DNA of 64,000 nt from Luidia sarsii (taxonomy: Eukaryota; Echinodermata; Asteroidea; Paxillosida; Luidiidae). Every line of letters starts with the position of its first letter. The stretch's first letter is position 1. The stretch covers positions 3,228,642 through 3,292,641 of the forward strand of contig OX465120.1 in NCBI GenBank assembly GCA_949987565.1. Direction: 5' to 3'. Position numbers and translations under genes: made by a program. The notes under the pieces are model-generated. The model ran no database searches, was not told the origin of the DNA, and saw only the letters and a program-made list of their open reading frames with translations. Below, piece after piece: positions 21,801 to 33,163 of the stretch.

Positions 21801-22093
21801 AAAGGTCCACAAGGGAAAAGTAAGTAAAGAGATTTGTCAGAAGAGAGACAGGATAGATTAAGTTAACCACGTCAATGTATTATCCTCTAGGATACGAAAA
21901 AAAGTCTAGAGGCCATTTGCAGAGAAACGTTGAAATGTTATCACATTGACGGTAGAAGGTGAATTCAAAAAGAATCTTTGTGCGAAGACGGTGAATCCAG
22001 ATGAGAAGAGGGTCAGAACATTTAAAAGTACGATATAACCAGTAGATAACATTTTTGAAACTAATGATTAAATAATTTGCTACGTGAACAGCA

Positions 22094-22345
22094 GAAGAAG
22101 AAGAAGAAGAAGAAGAAGAAGAAGAAGAAGAAGACTTTTTTTGACTTTTCAACATAGATACTTTAATTCAGTTCCAGTGAAAAGCTATGTACAACAAATT
22201 GGAATATATGTATATATATATACAATATTTACAAAACATTACATGCAATTAACAAAGAGATTCAAGTCGTCATTTAAAACAAGAAAACATTGGAAGGCAT
22301 TCAAGGATCCAAACATGAACAGAGGCATTTGCCATGTCTCGCTAA
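22094..22345 (-). mobile_element. (TTC)n-tailed retroelement 3' end, minus strand
   Basis: GAA tail (22094-22134), then TTTTTTGACTTTTCAACATA and a body up to the hairpin motif inverse CATGTCTCGCTAACACGAGC (about 22333-22352). It matches 34795-35010 on the plus strand closely, so both are the same subfamily. Confidence 0.85.
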
Positions 22346-22360
22346 CACGAGCAGCTATTC

Positions 22361-22471
22361 ATGGAAGAAGAAGAAGAAGAAGAAGAAGAAGAACAAGAAC
22401 AAGAAGAAGAAGAAGAAGAAGAAGAAGAAGAAGAAGAAGAAGAAGAAGAAGAAGAAGAAGAAGAAGAAGAA

Positions 22472-22515
<44 letters not shown>

Positions 22516-22540
22516 GCAAGAAGAAAAAGAACAAACTCCG
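22361..22540. repeat. (GAA)n microsatellite, about 180 bp
   Basis: Nearly pure GAA with rare CAA, GGA and GCA. Probably the tail of another minus-strand (TTC)n element whose body is gone. Poly-Glu, Lys and Arg frames are artefacts. Confidence 0.95.
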
Positions 22541-22820
22541 GGTGAAAAAGGGGCTAATATTTGACGTTCGAGCGATTGGTGTATGGGCAGTGTGTCTTTG
22601 CGTCAACAACGCCTTATACCGGCAGGTGGCCGCAGAGCTGATAAACGGGAGGATGTCATCGGGTGCCCATCACGATAATGATACGCACTCGGTGAATATT
22701 ACAATGGCTTACTACTCTCCAGGAAAGACGGGGAAAATGCGCAGCTAATTATCCTGAAAATGAGCCAGAAACATGGCATGGTCTCAACGTTTTCTGAGTA
22801 TGGCCTTTTTTGGCGTTTAA

Positions 22821-23188
22821 AGCCCCTACACAACATTGGTAAGATCGAAAAACAGAAATGTTCACGGATTTACATGAAACTTATGCAGTTTGAAGATGGT
22901 TATAGTAGAAACCTCTCACTGAAATATCTCTGCCTAAAATTTTGCATTTTGGGAGAAATGAGTAAAAGAAATAGTTTACGTCTCACCGAGATCTAAACTA
23001 TTTTTTCGGAACAGTACGGTGTTGAATGCTGCATTCTCGCGAAACAAATGGAACGGTTTTCACGATTTTCTCGAGACTCGGTTGGCGGATTGAGCTGAAA
23101 TTTTCACAGGCGTGCTATTTCATGCGCATGTTGGATCAGACAACGTATGGATGCTATTCTTTGACCTCGACCAATGTTGTGTAGGGGC
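22821..23188 (+). mobile_element. TTAA-flanked element, subfamily 1, copy B
   Basis: 368 bp from AGCCCCTACACAACATTGGT to CCAATGTTGTGTAGGGGC, flanked by TTAA on both sides. It is uninterrupted and is the best reference copy in the window. TTAA duplications are typical of piggyBac and Kolobok elements. No transposase. Confidence 0.88.
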
Positions 23189-23454
23189 TTAAGCGAACAT
23201 CGAGGCAGCCGACTGCATGCTGTGCTATATACTGGATGTGAATCGCTCTTCATAATATTCTTAGAAATGCGACCTTACTGGTATGCCTTGTACGCCTTCG
23301 ATGGAAAACGTGAGCATTCAGCGGTACGTGGGGAGATTACTAGAATAGTGGATTGGATGTTATACTAGTTAGTATAGCATTGTAACTCTTTTAGTCAAAC
23401 AAACAATGGAAAATGTCACAGGGAACTTTGGAACAAATGAAAAAAATTGGCAAA

Positions 23455-23545
23455 GAAAACTTTGACTGGACCAGGACTTCAACCCGAAACCTCTGGATTA
23501 ACGTATCAGTGCTCTTCCATCTGAGCTATACAGCCCTTAGATGGT
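23455..23545 (-). mobile_element. tRNA-derived SINE fragment
   Basis: On the minus strand GGGCTGTATAGCTCAGATGG (A-box-like) and GGTTTCGGGTTGAAGTCC (B-box-like) are followed by TGGTCCAGTCAAAG. The same architecture and the same flank (GGGAAGGCCACCATCTAA upstream) occur at 25.7 kb. There is no acceptor-stem pairing, so it is a SINE head rather than a tRNA gene. Confidence 0.7.
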
Positions 23546-23559
23546 GGCCTTCCCTTTCT

Positions 23560-24575
23560 ATCGCTTTCCATTAATTCCTATACCTTTCCATTGATACCTG
23601 CTACAGTCCACCCATTCACTTCACATCTTGTCCTATCTCTTTCCATCCTTTCCCACCCCTTCCCATCACTTATTGTCCCTTTCCATCGATTTCCATCACT
23701 TTCCATCACTTCCTATACCTTGCCATTGATACCCGCCACTGTCCATCCATTCACTTCCCATCTCGTCCCATCTCTTTCCATCCTTTCCCACCCCTTCCCA
23801 TCACTTATTGTCCCTTTCCGTCGATTTCCGTCACTTTCCATCACTTCCTATACCTTCCCATTGATAGCCGCCATTTATTGTCCATCCATTCACTTCCCAT
23901 CTCGTCCCATCTCTTTCCATCCTTTCCCACCCCTTCCCATCACTTATTGTCCCTTCCCATCGATTTCCGTCACTTTCCATCACTTCCTATACCTTTCCAT
24001 TGATAGCCGCCATTTATTGTCCATCCATTCACTTCCCATCTCGTCCCATCTCTTTCCATCCTTTCCCACCCCTTCCCATCACTTATTGTCCCTTCCCATC
24101 GATTTCCGTCACTTTCCATCACTTCCTATACCTTTCCATTGATACCCGCCACTGTCCATCCATTCACTTCCCATCTCGCGCTGTCCCATCTCTTTCCATT
24201 CTTTCCCACCCCTTCCTATCACATATTGTCCCTTTCCATCGATTTCCATCACTTCCCATTACTTCCTATACCTTTACATTGATACCCGCCACTGTCCACC
24301 GATTCACTTTACATCTCGTTCCATCTCTTTCCATCCTTTCCCACCCCTTTCCATAACTTGTTGTCCCTTTCCATCGATTTCCATTACTTGCTATCACTTT
24401 CCATCACATCCCATCGATTCCCATCACTTCCCATCACATCCCATCGATTTTCACCACTTCTCATCACATCCCGTAGATTCCCATCACTTCCCATCACTTC
24501 CCATCACTTCCCATCGATTTCCATCACTTTCTATCACTTCCCATCACATTCCATCGCTTCCCATCACTAACTGCT
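23560..24575. repeat. TTCCCATCAC / TTTCCATCGA array with about 140-bp higher-order units
   Basis: Five-to-ten-base units (TTCCATCACT, TTCCCATC) organised into higher-order repeats, each containing TTGATACCCGCCACTGTCCA or TTGATAGCCGCCATTTATTG. The last 220 bp are simple TTCCCATCAC. Frames are repeat artefacts. Confidence 0.93.
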
Positions 24576-24797
24576 TTTTCCAACACAAACCATCATAAGT
24601 CGTCCTCCCTTGAGCCTGATCATCAAACTGCGGACAACTCTAGTAGCCTGGAACAGGTCAAAAAACAAGAAACCCAGAAAAGCATTCGCTGAATTATCAT
24701 GGGCTGGTGTTTCTGTTTTCAATGACACGTAGTTAGTTAGAACCTTAGCCCCTAGAACGCCATCACCTGCACTGTGCATGTTTACGCATTGGCACAC

Positions 24798-24830
<33 letters not shown>

Positions 24831-25245
24831 CGAAACTACACGGCAACGAGTGTACATAACAACGGCATGCATGCTGACCAAACAAAAGTCTGTAAAAACG
24901 AACAAAAAAAAGCACAATTCGCCATACGTAACGCGTGTATGGTTGTGCTACTGTGGCAGAGCGATGGGGTAGGCCGTCGTTTTATCGAAGCAGAAATACG
25001 CAGGGGAAATTTCGAGGAAATTTTCTGGCTGTTTTTTTCTGATTGGAAAATCATCGTTATCGGTACGGGGACCTACGTGACCAAGAAGAGAGAGAAAAAA
25101 ATACTGTAGACGCCGCACCGTAGAACGCAGATGTTTTCATTCATTCGTCTTCAGAACGAAAGGGATGACGCAACATCTATATCGACCATTGTCGGCCTTA
25201 ACCCTTCCCCCTTACTCTTCTCTCTCACCCGAACGGCCAACAAAA

Positions 25246-25279
25246 GTAATTCTCCCAACTCGACAGTTGGGAGAATTAC
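25246..25279. repeat. Perfect 15-bp hairpin
   Basis: GTAATTCTCCCAACT, a CGAC loop, then the exact reverse complement. It is isolated, with no matching copy seen in the window. Confidence 0.8.
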
Positions 25280-25659
25280 CTCCGACGCCGCCTGCTTGGC
25301 CGTGGAACGCGCGGAGCGGGGGGGGGGGGGAGAGGGGGCGAGCCGGGCCACCGGACGCAAATTCTCCCCACCGGCCCTTCCCATAATGCCGCGCGAGGCG
25401 CTTCCGCTCTGGGTGCGCGCGCAACTCCCTACGGCTGATGGTTGAGAATTGTATCCCGGGGTGTCTGGGCATAGAGGTAAAAGCCCCGACAATACTCAGA
25501 TTCAAGTAGAGAAAAAATTCACTCTTTTGTTGTCGAAATTCTTGCCGAAACTTCAGGGGAAGAGACACTACTAAAAGGCCATTGGTTAATCTTCTGTCCA
25601 AAAAATCTGGTATCGTTTTTAACAGAGACATTTAGTGTTCCTACATGACTCAATTTTGT

Positions 25660-25850
25660 TTAAATGAAAAGGAAAAATTTGACAGGACCGGGATTTGAAC
25701 CCGAGACCTCGGGTTTTGTGTACCAGCGCTCTTACCATCTGAACTATCCAGCCCTTAGATGGCGGCCTTCCCTAATAGTCAACTAGTCTTTGGCACACCA
25801 GTGCTCTTACTATCTGAGCTATCCAGCCCTTAGATGGTGGTCTTCCCAAA
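25660..25850 (-). mobile_element. tRNA-derived SINE, with partial duplicate of its head
   Basis: Minus strand 25756 to 25660: GGGCTGGATAGTTCAGATGG, TAAGAGCGC, then GGTCTCGGGTTCAAATCCC and GTCCTGTCAAATTTTTC. A- and B-box spacing is tRNA-like, but the seven 5' bases cannot pair with the 3' end. A second head copy (about 25785-25845, TAGCTCAGATAGTAAGAGC) lies directly upstream, a partial tandem duplication sharing GAAGACCACCATCTAAGGGC. Confidence 0.75.
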
Positions 25851-27399
25851 TAGTCATTTCTAGTCTTTGTCGGGTGGGGCGCCAGTCAGAACCATCCAGC
25901 CATTGATCGCCGTCTTTCAAAACTCGTTGATCTTTTTTTGCGGCTGGGTTTCCGAGACATTTTGAGAGCACTACTGATAAAAATGCATTCATATCCATGT
26001 ATTAAGCAAATAAATTGAACGAAGCCCTTCTCACACCACAGAAGAGCAAAGCTTTCCCCGAGGGATATTTCTTCGGTAGTGTGAATAGACCGACCGAATC
26101 CCCCGGGGAAATTTTCGAGAAATTCCCTGGAGTTTCGTCAAGTGTGGAAGCCCCTTGTGGTCTGTAATCATCCCCCGGAATGGATAGACCTACTCGTGCC
26201 CCCCGACTGACCTTTATCATGCGAAAATCCTCATCTTGAAAAAAAAAGGTGAGGTCACAGCCAGAAACATGAGTAAAATCTATTCATTGTGTGGCTCCCA
26301 GTCTGGCCAGACAATTCGCCAACGTGAACCGGAAATCACAGCGCCTATACACTTTCCCGATGCCGGAGGAAAAACGAGGATGGAGTATCAATCGAATTCA
26401 ACGGATTCGCATAAGAAGTCATTGCGGAGTATACGCAGAGACGCGGGGAAAAAAACCTTAAGCGAAAACTGAACGCCCCCCTGTCTACACAAATGGATTC
26501 TTCCCGATCCACTGCCGCCACAATACACTGCGCTGCGGGCGAATACGATCGACGGACACTACGGGTGTTGTTTCTGATACCTCCCATTGTTACGTTGCTT
26601 GAAAAAAAACCACCACACTCCTCCCTATACAAAAAAACTCACATACAAGGCGTTTATTTAGCTTGTGGATTCCACCGCGCTGTGTGACGACTTTTAGTAG
26701 TGCAGACAACCCCATTGTTTTTAGAGGGAACGTTTTGGCGGGCTCCGATGGGGCAAAAGAACGAATCACGACCCCGTCCCTCACCCCCTCCTCCTCCTTC
26801 CCCCTTTCTGCCCTCCACCCCCCTCCTCATCATCTCCTTCAGACCGTCAGAGACGCTCACAGTGGCCACTCGATACCCTAGCTCGCGACCAGACTCCGGA
26901 CAACGCCACCGGCCCATTGTGTCGTCTAGCTGCGCAGAAACAACAAACCTCCCTCACTCGCAACCCCGCCGTGACAAAAGGACGTTTACACGGGAGAGCG
27001 AACCGGCTAACTCTCAAAATAGACTCGAAATTCGAGAACGGCAAGATCTGCTCCCGTGACAACCTTTTTTTTTTTTCAACGCTGGAAGAGGTCGTTTGAC
27101 GTGCGACTTTGTGTGTGTGTCGATCTTTTATCGAGTTTGACCTCCCTCGCTTATCTTACTTGTCCGAGGGAATGCCAGCCACCTAAGAAGGTGGCTCTGT
27201 TTACATTACTGGCTGGTGCGTTTCCGTGTCTGATGTCCTCGCCCGAAGTATGAAAAGAAGGACCCTTGACGAGGGCGCCGCCATGTTGTTTTTCCCCCTC
27301 TCGTACATACCAAACGATTTAACCGAAGCGAAGGTGCAAAGTGGGAAATAGAAGCGTCACAATCCCAAACACTAAATTGTGGTGTGGGGCTCAAAAGTG

Positions 27400-28222
27400 G
27401 AAGGGACGGGAGGGACAAGACAGGGTAGGACAGGACAGGACCGGACAGGACAGGACAGGGAAGGAAAGGACAGGACAGGCCAGGACAGGGAAGGACATGA
27501 TAGGCCAGGGAAGGACATGACAGGGAAGGACAGGACAGGGCAGGACAGGACTGGACATTACAGGACAGGACAGGACATGACAGGACAGGGCAGGGCAGGG
27601 AAGGACAGGGTAGGGCAGGGCAGGACAGGACCGGGATCGGACAGGACAGGGCATGACAGGACAGGACAGGACAGGACAGGACAGGACAGGACAGAACAGG
27701 ACAGGACGTACAGGACAGGACAGGACAGGACAGGACAGGACAGGACAGGACAGGACAGGACAGAACAGGACAGGACGTACAGGACAGGACAGGACAGGAC
27801 AGGACAGGACAGGACAGGACAGGGCAGGACAGGGCAGGGCAGGGCAGGACAGGACAGGGCAGGGCAGGCCAGGGCAGGCCAGGGCAGGACAGGGCAGGGC
27901 AGGGCAGGGCTTGGCAGAGCAGGACAGGGAAGGGAAGGACAGGAAAGGACAGGGAATGACAGGGAATGACAGGAAAGGACAGGAAAGGACAGGACAGGAC
28001 GGGACGGGACGGGACGGGGCGGGGTTGGGAAGGACAGGACAGGACAGCACAGGACAAGGAAGGGCATGTCAATGAAGGACAGAACAGGACAAGGAAGGAC
28101 AGGAAAGTACAGTGCAGGGCAGGACAGTGTAGGGCAGGACAAGGAAGGACAGGGAAGAACATGGAAGGACAGAAAAGGACAGGGAAGGACACGGAAGGAC
28201 ATGACAGGACGGGACAGGACAG
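27400..28222. repeat. (AGGAC)n pentamer array
   Basis: About 820 bp of ACAGG/AGGAC pentamers, G/A-rich on the plus strand, with GGGAAGGACA and GGGCAGG variants. Every strand shows long frames (PVLSCPVLSC or TGQDRTGQDR types) because stop codons are rare in the unit; none is a gene. Confidence 0.97.
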
Positions 28223-28635
28223 TGCAGAATGGCGTGGGGCTTGGGCACTGTTCATTTCGTGCCTCCTGGAAGAACTGTCATTGTCTACGGTGTCGAGCAG
28301 CCCGTCCCTTACCCTTATGAGCAGACGGATCGCGTTACGGCGATGACGAACACGGTATCGTGGGCGGGCGTTTGTGAGCGCCACTTCTTTTTTTTCGCTG
28401 CTGATGCGATAATCAATGATTTAAACCCCGACCGTTTTTCTTCTCTCTGTGTGTACATTTTCTATTTTTGTGCGTGACCCATATAATCTAATATCTCTCC
28501 GACTGTATAGGTGACAGAATGCATGCCCACGTACGAGGCAATTACGACTTCGCGTAGGGGGGTTATTGGCCGCCGAATGAAGCGGACCACAAATCAAATG
28601 AATTGAGCACATGAACGTGATATTCCTCTGAATAT

Positions 28636-29101
28636 CTGATCCGGCACAGCATAATGAGGAATAGCCCCCACTTTTGAGATTTTGAGATTTTCTAATGATG
28701 TGAAAGAGTATACCATTAGCTTTCAAATGATATCCAAATTAATTCCGTGTGATCTTTGTTGTAAATAGTACAAGGGGACTTCGCTCGTTCATTTGGTACC
28801 AGACACATTATAGCAGCGCCATTCTAACTCCTCGAAAGCGGCCATTCAAAAAGGCAGGAACTTTACATTTTCATGAAAACAGTACACAAACACTCCCACG
28901 AAATCCTCGGTTTTTTTAACATTTAGAGACGGATTTCGGAAAAATCCTTTGGACATAATATCCTCCAAAACATTGACTATCCGAAAATCCAAAAAAACCA
29001 AAAATTGAATTTTTTTTATCGAATTGAGAAGATACTTTCAGGCGTTGTTTACTCGAAAAATGTTTTGGTGGGATATTCCTCATGTCGTTGTGCCGGGTCA
29101 C
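28636..29101 (+). mobile_element. GTGACCC-ended MITE, copy 6 (long form)
   Basis: 466 bp with left end CTGATCCGGCACAGC (mutated), right end TTGTGCCGGGTCAC and ATAT duplications at 28632-28635 and 29102-29105. It sits between two oppositely oriented pentamer arrays. Confidence 0.87.
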
Positions 29102-29436
29102 ATATTAGACGTCGGAGTGTGTTGTTTCAAGACACGTTAGAGCTAACGATATTAGACTTTCTAAGTCCAGACAAGTCTGTGCCATGCCCCACATGGATGT
29201 TAAACGGAATCGTGTATTAATTGGTTTATCGTAATGGCTACCTTCAGTCCGGCACTGTGTTGTTGTAATTTGGAGTGATGATTCTGAAGAGATTGACATG
29301 AACTGTGGTGGTTTTTTTTTTTTCGAATGATCGTAATCGCACTCAAATTGAAGGTTTATTTCCAAGACACTTTCAGGACGTTTCCTTAGAACTGATTTCC
29401 AGACAAAGAACTGATTTGCCCAGACAAACCCTGTCC

Positions 29437-30265
29437 TGCCCTGTCCCATCTTGTCCTGCCCTTTCCTGTCCGTTCCAGTCCCGTCCTATCATGTCCTGTC
29501 ATATACTACCATGTCCTGTCCTATACTACCATGTCCTGTCCTATACTACCATGTCCTGTCCTATACTGCCATGTTCTGTCCTATACTGCCATGTCCTGCC
29601 CTATACTGTCATATATACCCTATCCTTCCATGTCATGTCCTGTCCTGTTTTGTCCTATATCCTGCCATGTACTGTCCTGTCCTGTTCTTGCCAATCATGT
29701 CCTGTCATGCCCTATCCTGCCATGTCAACATGTACTGTCCTGTTTTGTCATATCCTGCCATGCCGTGTCCTGTCCTGTTTTGTCCTATCCTGTCATGTCG
29801 TGTCCTGTCCTGTGTTGTCCTATATCCTGCCATGTACTGTCCTGTCCTGTCCTTGCCAATCCTGTCCTGTCCTGCCCTATCCTGCCATGTCAACATATGT
29901 ACTGTCCTGTTTTGTCCTATCCTGCCATGTCGTGTCCTGTCCTGTTTTGTCCTATATCCTGCCATGTACTGTCCTGTCCTGTTCTTGCCAATCCTGTCCT
30001 GTCCTGCCCTATCCTGCCATGTCAACATGTACTGTCCTGTTTTGTCCTATCCTGCCATGTACTGTCTTGTCATATCCGGCCATTTACTGTCATGTGCTGT
30101 CCTGTCCTTGCCAATCCTGTTCTGTCTTGCCCAATCACGCCATGTCATACCCTGCCCTGTCCTGTCCTAAACTGTCCTTGCCCATCCTGTCATGTATTGT
30201 CTTGTCCTGTCATGTTCCGTCCTGTCTTCTCCTGCCTTCTCATGTCCTCTCATGTCATGTCGTGT
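29437..30265. repeat. (TGTCC)n pentamer array, inverse of the 27.4-kb array
   Basis: About 830 bp of TGTCC, TGCCA and TATCC pentamers with a higher-order unit of about 120-180 bp containing CATGTCAACATGTACTGTCC and CTTGCCAATCCTGTCC. The base unit is the reverse complement of the AGGAC array 1.2 kb away. Confidence 0.96.
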
Positions 30266-31221
30266 TCCGCTCTGAACAAGTTCTTAGCGCACCACTCTTT
30301 TCCCATTTCTTACCCATTTACCCCCCCCCCCACCCCCAACTACCTCTCAAGCCCTGATGATAAGCTCGCTCATTCTCGACTGCGATGAGATTGTCTTTCC
30401 AGTCACCTCTTTGTCCGTGGCACTATCGTCACCCCTGACATTTTGGCGAAGAACGGCACGGGACCGATAACCCGTCTGCTGTAACCCTAACCCTACATGC
30501 ACCCCTGAAAGGGTATAGACCTTTTGTTGGCCCTCCATTGGTAAGGCCAAACACAAATACATATCTAACCCCCCCCCCCCTCCCCTCTCCCCCTCTCCCC
30601 TCTGTGTCTCGCTCCATACTTCTAAATACGCGTCGAAGCAAGCCCGTGCTTTGTACCAGCGACGAGCCTCGGACCTGATATTCTAAGGGGCTTTTGACGC
30701 GCAGCCAGTGATGTCGGGCGCATTTATATAACAGCCGCTTTGTAAAGAAAAACGTCGGTAAAAATACTAACCGGCTTTCACGTTGTCGGTTTAGCTGCCG
30801 GAGATTGTAGCTGTCAATTCGATATCAAAATGTGCAACATTTCGGACAGGAGTTGGGCAAACACTTGTGGGTTTGTTTTTTCTTCTAAAGCTATTTTATT
30901 ACCATAGAGGCACTCCGTTCCTGCTTGTATTAATTGCCGAATACGCCAAGGGTTCAAACACGCCATTCTTCTCATCAGAATCTAGTCAATTTTCACCTTC
31001 GTTCGATGAAATCTATCGCGCTCGTTCGGAAGTTAGTGCTAGGTTCTGACGAGCACATCTCACCCCCAGAACGCACGCGTGCACGCGATGGTTGGGGCAC
31101 GCGATTTTTTTCCCGTACCACTAACGCGTCAGTTTGGCCCCTTAATTGCAATTGTGCGACTTGAATGAAGACCTTCTGGTGCTTTAACACTAACTTAAAG
31201 CACTGAAGACCAACTGGTTTT

Positions 31222-31283
31222 GACCAGTATGCTCTGGCCGTCATCAGGAGAATTTTCCTGATGGCGGCCAGAGCATACTGGTC
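31222..31283. repeat. 28-bp hairpin at a LINE 3'-end junction
   Basis: GACCAGTATGCTCTGGCCG and following bases pair with the inverse copy ending at 31283; 27 of 28 positions match with a 6-base loop. The right arm runs directly into GTCGAGACGTCGAGTTACC, the LINE-type 3' motif, suggesting an inverted duplication of a retroelement end. Confidence 0.75.
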
Positions 31284-31455
31284 GAGACGTCGAGTTACCA
31301 CTCAGGTTCTTTTCAGAACCACACCTCTTCTTTAAGAGACCTTATACATGGTGTCACCGCAAACCCTCCTATAGAGTTACCACTCAGGTTCTTTTCAGAA
31401 CCACACATCTTCTTTAAGAGACCTTATACATGGTGTCCCCGCAAACCTTCCTATA
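31284..31455 (+). mobile_element. Two tandem LINE-type 3' ends (TTTTCAGAACC family)
   Basis: Two consecutive copies of GAGTTACCACTCAGG, GGTTCTTTTCAGAACC, CTTCTTTAAGAGACC and ATACATGGTGTCACCGCAAA, each followed by a CCT(A)TA-type junction. The second ends at TATTAAATAAAG. The hairpin GGTTCT-TTTC-AGAACC is intact in both. Confidence 0.75.
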
Positions 31456-31618
31456 TTAAATAAAGCAAGGCTGCCAACCAAAGTTCCGCTTGTTATTTCA
31501 CGCTAAGCAACCATGACTGGAATACGAGTTAAGGGCAGCAAGCATCAAGTCAAGTATGGCTGGCAATCTTGAATAAAACGAGGACACATTTTTATGCTGA
31601 GCATGTTTTCTCGCTTAA

Positions 31619-32258
31619 AGCCCCTACACAACATTGGTAAGATCGAAAAACAGAAATGTTCACAGATTTACATGAAACTTATACAGTTTGAAGATGGTTA
31701 TAGTAGAAACCTCTCACTGAAATATTTCTGCAGCTTTCATGCAGCTTTCTGATAATTCTTCCTTTGTGTTCACTCCTTCACACTTAACTCTTTGATCTTT
31801 CCACCTCTTCTCACTAATCCCTATCCTACTCCTTGCCCTTCCCTTTGATCTCACCGTACCAGCTTATGTCCTGTGTTTCTCATCCGTGTCCTATTCAATC
31901 TCTTCCCCCTTCCTTCGTGTACATGCTTGCCACTCTGCCTTTGAGAAAGGTCCTGCTAGGATCGAAACGTCAGGCCCACTAAAATTTTATGAAATATTTC
32001 TGCCTCAAACGTTGTATTTTAGAGAAATAATTACAAGATATAGTTTACGTCTCACCGAGATGTAATCTATTTTTCGGAACAGTACAGCGTTGAACGCTGC
32101 AGTTTCGCGAAACAAATGAAGTGGTTTTCACGATTTTTCTCAAGACTCGGTTGGCGGATTGAGCTGAAATTTTCACAGGTGTGCTATTTCATGCATATGT
32201 TGGATCAGACAACGTATTGATGCTATTCTTTGACCTCGACCAATGTTGTGTAGGGACT
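31619..32258 (+). mobile_element. TTAA-flanked element, subfamily 1, copy C (interrupted)
   Basis: Begins AGCCCCTACACAACATTGGT after TTAA and ends CCAATGTTGTGTAGGGACT before TCAA (one substitution). It is interrupted at about 31735-31995 by a LINE-type 3' end; a short stretch similar to GAAATATTTCTGC occurs on both sides of the insertion. Confidence 0.8.
31735..31995 (+). mobile_element. LINE-type 3' end nested in TTAA copy C
   Basis: Same order as at 18.6 kb: TTGTGTTCACTCC, CCCTTTGATCTCACC, GCCACTCTGCC, then GAGAAAGGTCCTGCTAGGAT, CGAAACGTCAGGC. 5'-truncated; no reverse-transcriptase frame. Confidence 0.7.
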
Positions 32259-32944
32259 TCAAGCGGCTCAGGCTGCCGATTTCAAGAAACCTCTAAACCC
32301 CTAATCCTCTAAACCTCTAAGCATCTAAATGTTGCGTACGCAACATTTTATTGCGTAACTTACGCAACATTTTGTTGCCTTTGCTAAAAAATTGCCGAAA
32401 AGAGTCTTCGTAGCGCAAGACCTACGCAACATTTGTAAGTTGAGAAACTTACCCAACTTTTCTTGAAATCCACTGCTGTGCTCAATTCCATACAGCCGCT
32501 TAAGCGCCAAAATTTGCTGAAGCCCAGAATGTCATGATTCATACGATCAGCTTGCCAACACCAAACTTGACTATTTGTTCATGTTTAGTAAAGTTGATTA
32601 CAAGTACAAAGAAAATGAAGATCACATCACGCAATTCGGTTCTAATCAAGTCGAACAGAATACCAGGTAGGGTTTTTTTCCTTTTCGTATACAAATTGGA
32701 CAATAAAATCTACAACAAGTCCGATTGTCAACAAACGTTTCTGTCCAAATCTAACCCCGACAGAATGATTTCGAAGAGGTTGACGAAACTTTCAATCGAA
32801 ACAGAAATCAAGAATCCAGAGGCTGACGCTGGGGGCAGCAGATACCGTGCTCTCTTTTGCGCGTGCGTGCTCTACGGAGCATGCGCGTGCTGTCCCATGC
32901 GCGCGCACGACTGGGGAGTGCGTTTCGGCCGTCCGAGACGTGAC

Positions 32945-33060
32945 CATTTTTCCCAAACCGAGTTTAGGCTCAGGCTTTGTCTCTATCTCTTTCGTCCATT
33001 TGCAAGTACAAGGCATGAAGACGGGAGGCCTTTGGCTTCGTCTTCGTCTTGGGATGTTAC
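32945..33060 (+). mobile_element. Partial copy of the GGCCCTTTTCC foldback element
   Basis: TTTTTCCCAAACCGAGTTTAGG, CAGGCTTTGTCTC and CAAGGCATGAAGACGGGAGG align with the left half of the copies at 47.65 and 57.37 kb. The right half is missing. Confidence 0.6.
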
Positions 33061-33163
33061 TGGCAATATTTTGGGTCGACTCCTGTGACATTTACAGAGC
33101 TGCAACCAGATCATAGCCTGGATACATTACAATACACTGACTATCTTCTTCAGTAAAGCTTAA

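Noticed and set aside
25680..25756. Functional tRNA gene
   Set aside because: A and B boxes are tRNA-like, but the acceptor stem does not pair and a partial second copy lies beside it; it is a SINE head.
27206..28384. Open frames up to 392 codons (Ser/Cys/Pro/Val/Leu-rich) on the minus strand and Thr/Gly/Gln/Asp-rich ones on the plus strand
   Set aside because: They exist only because the AGGAC pentamer lacks stop codons in several frames; all phases give the same pattern and no splice or domain evidence exists.
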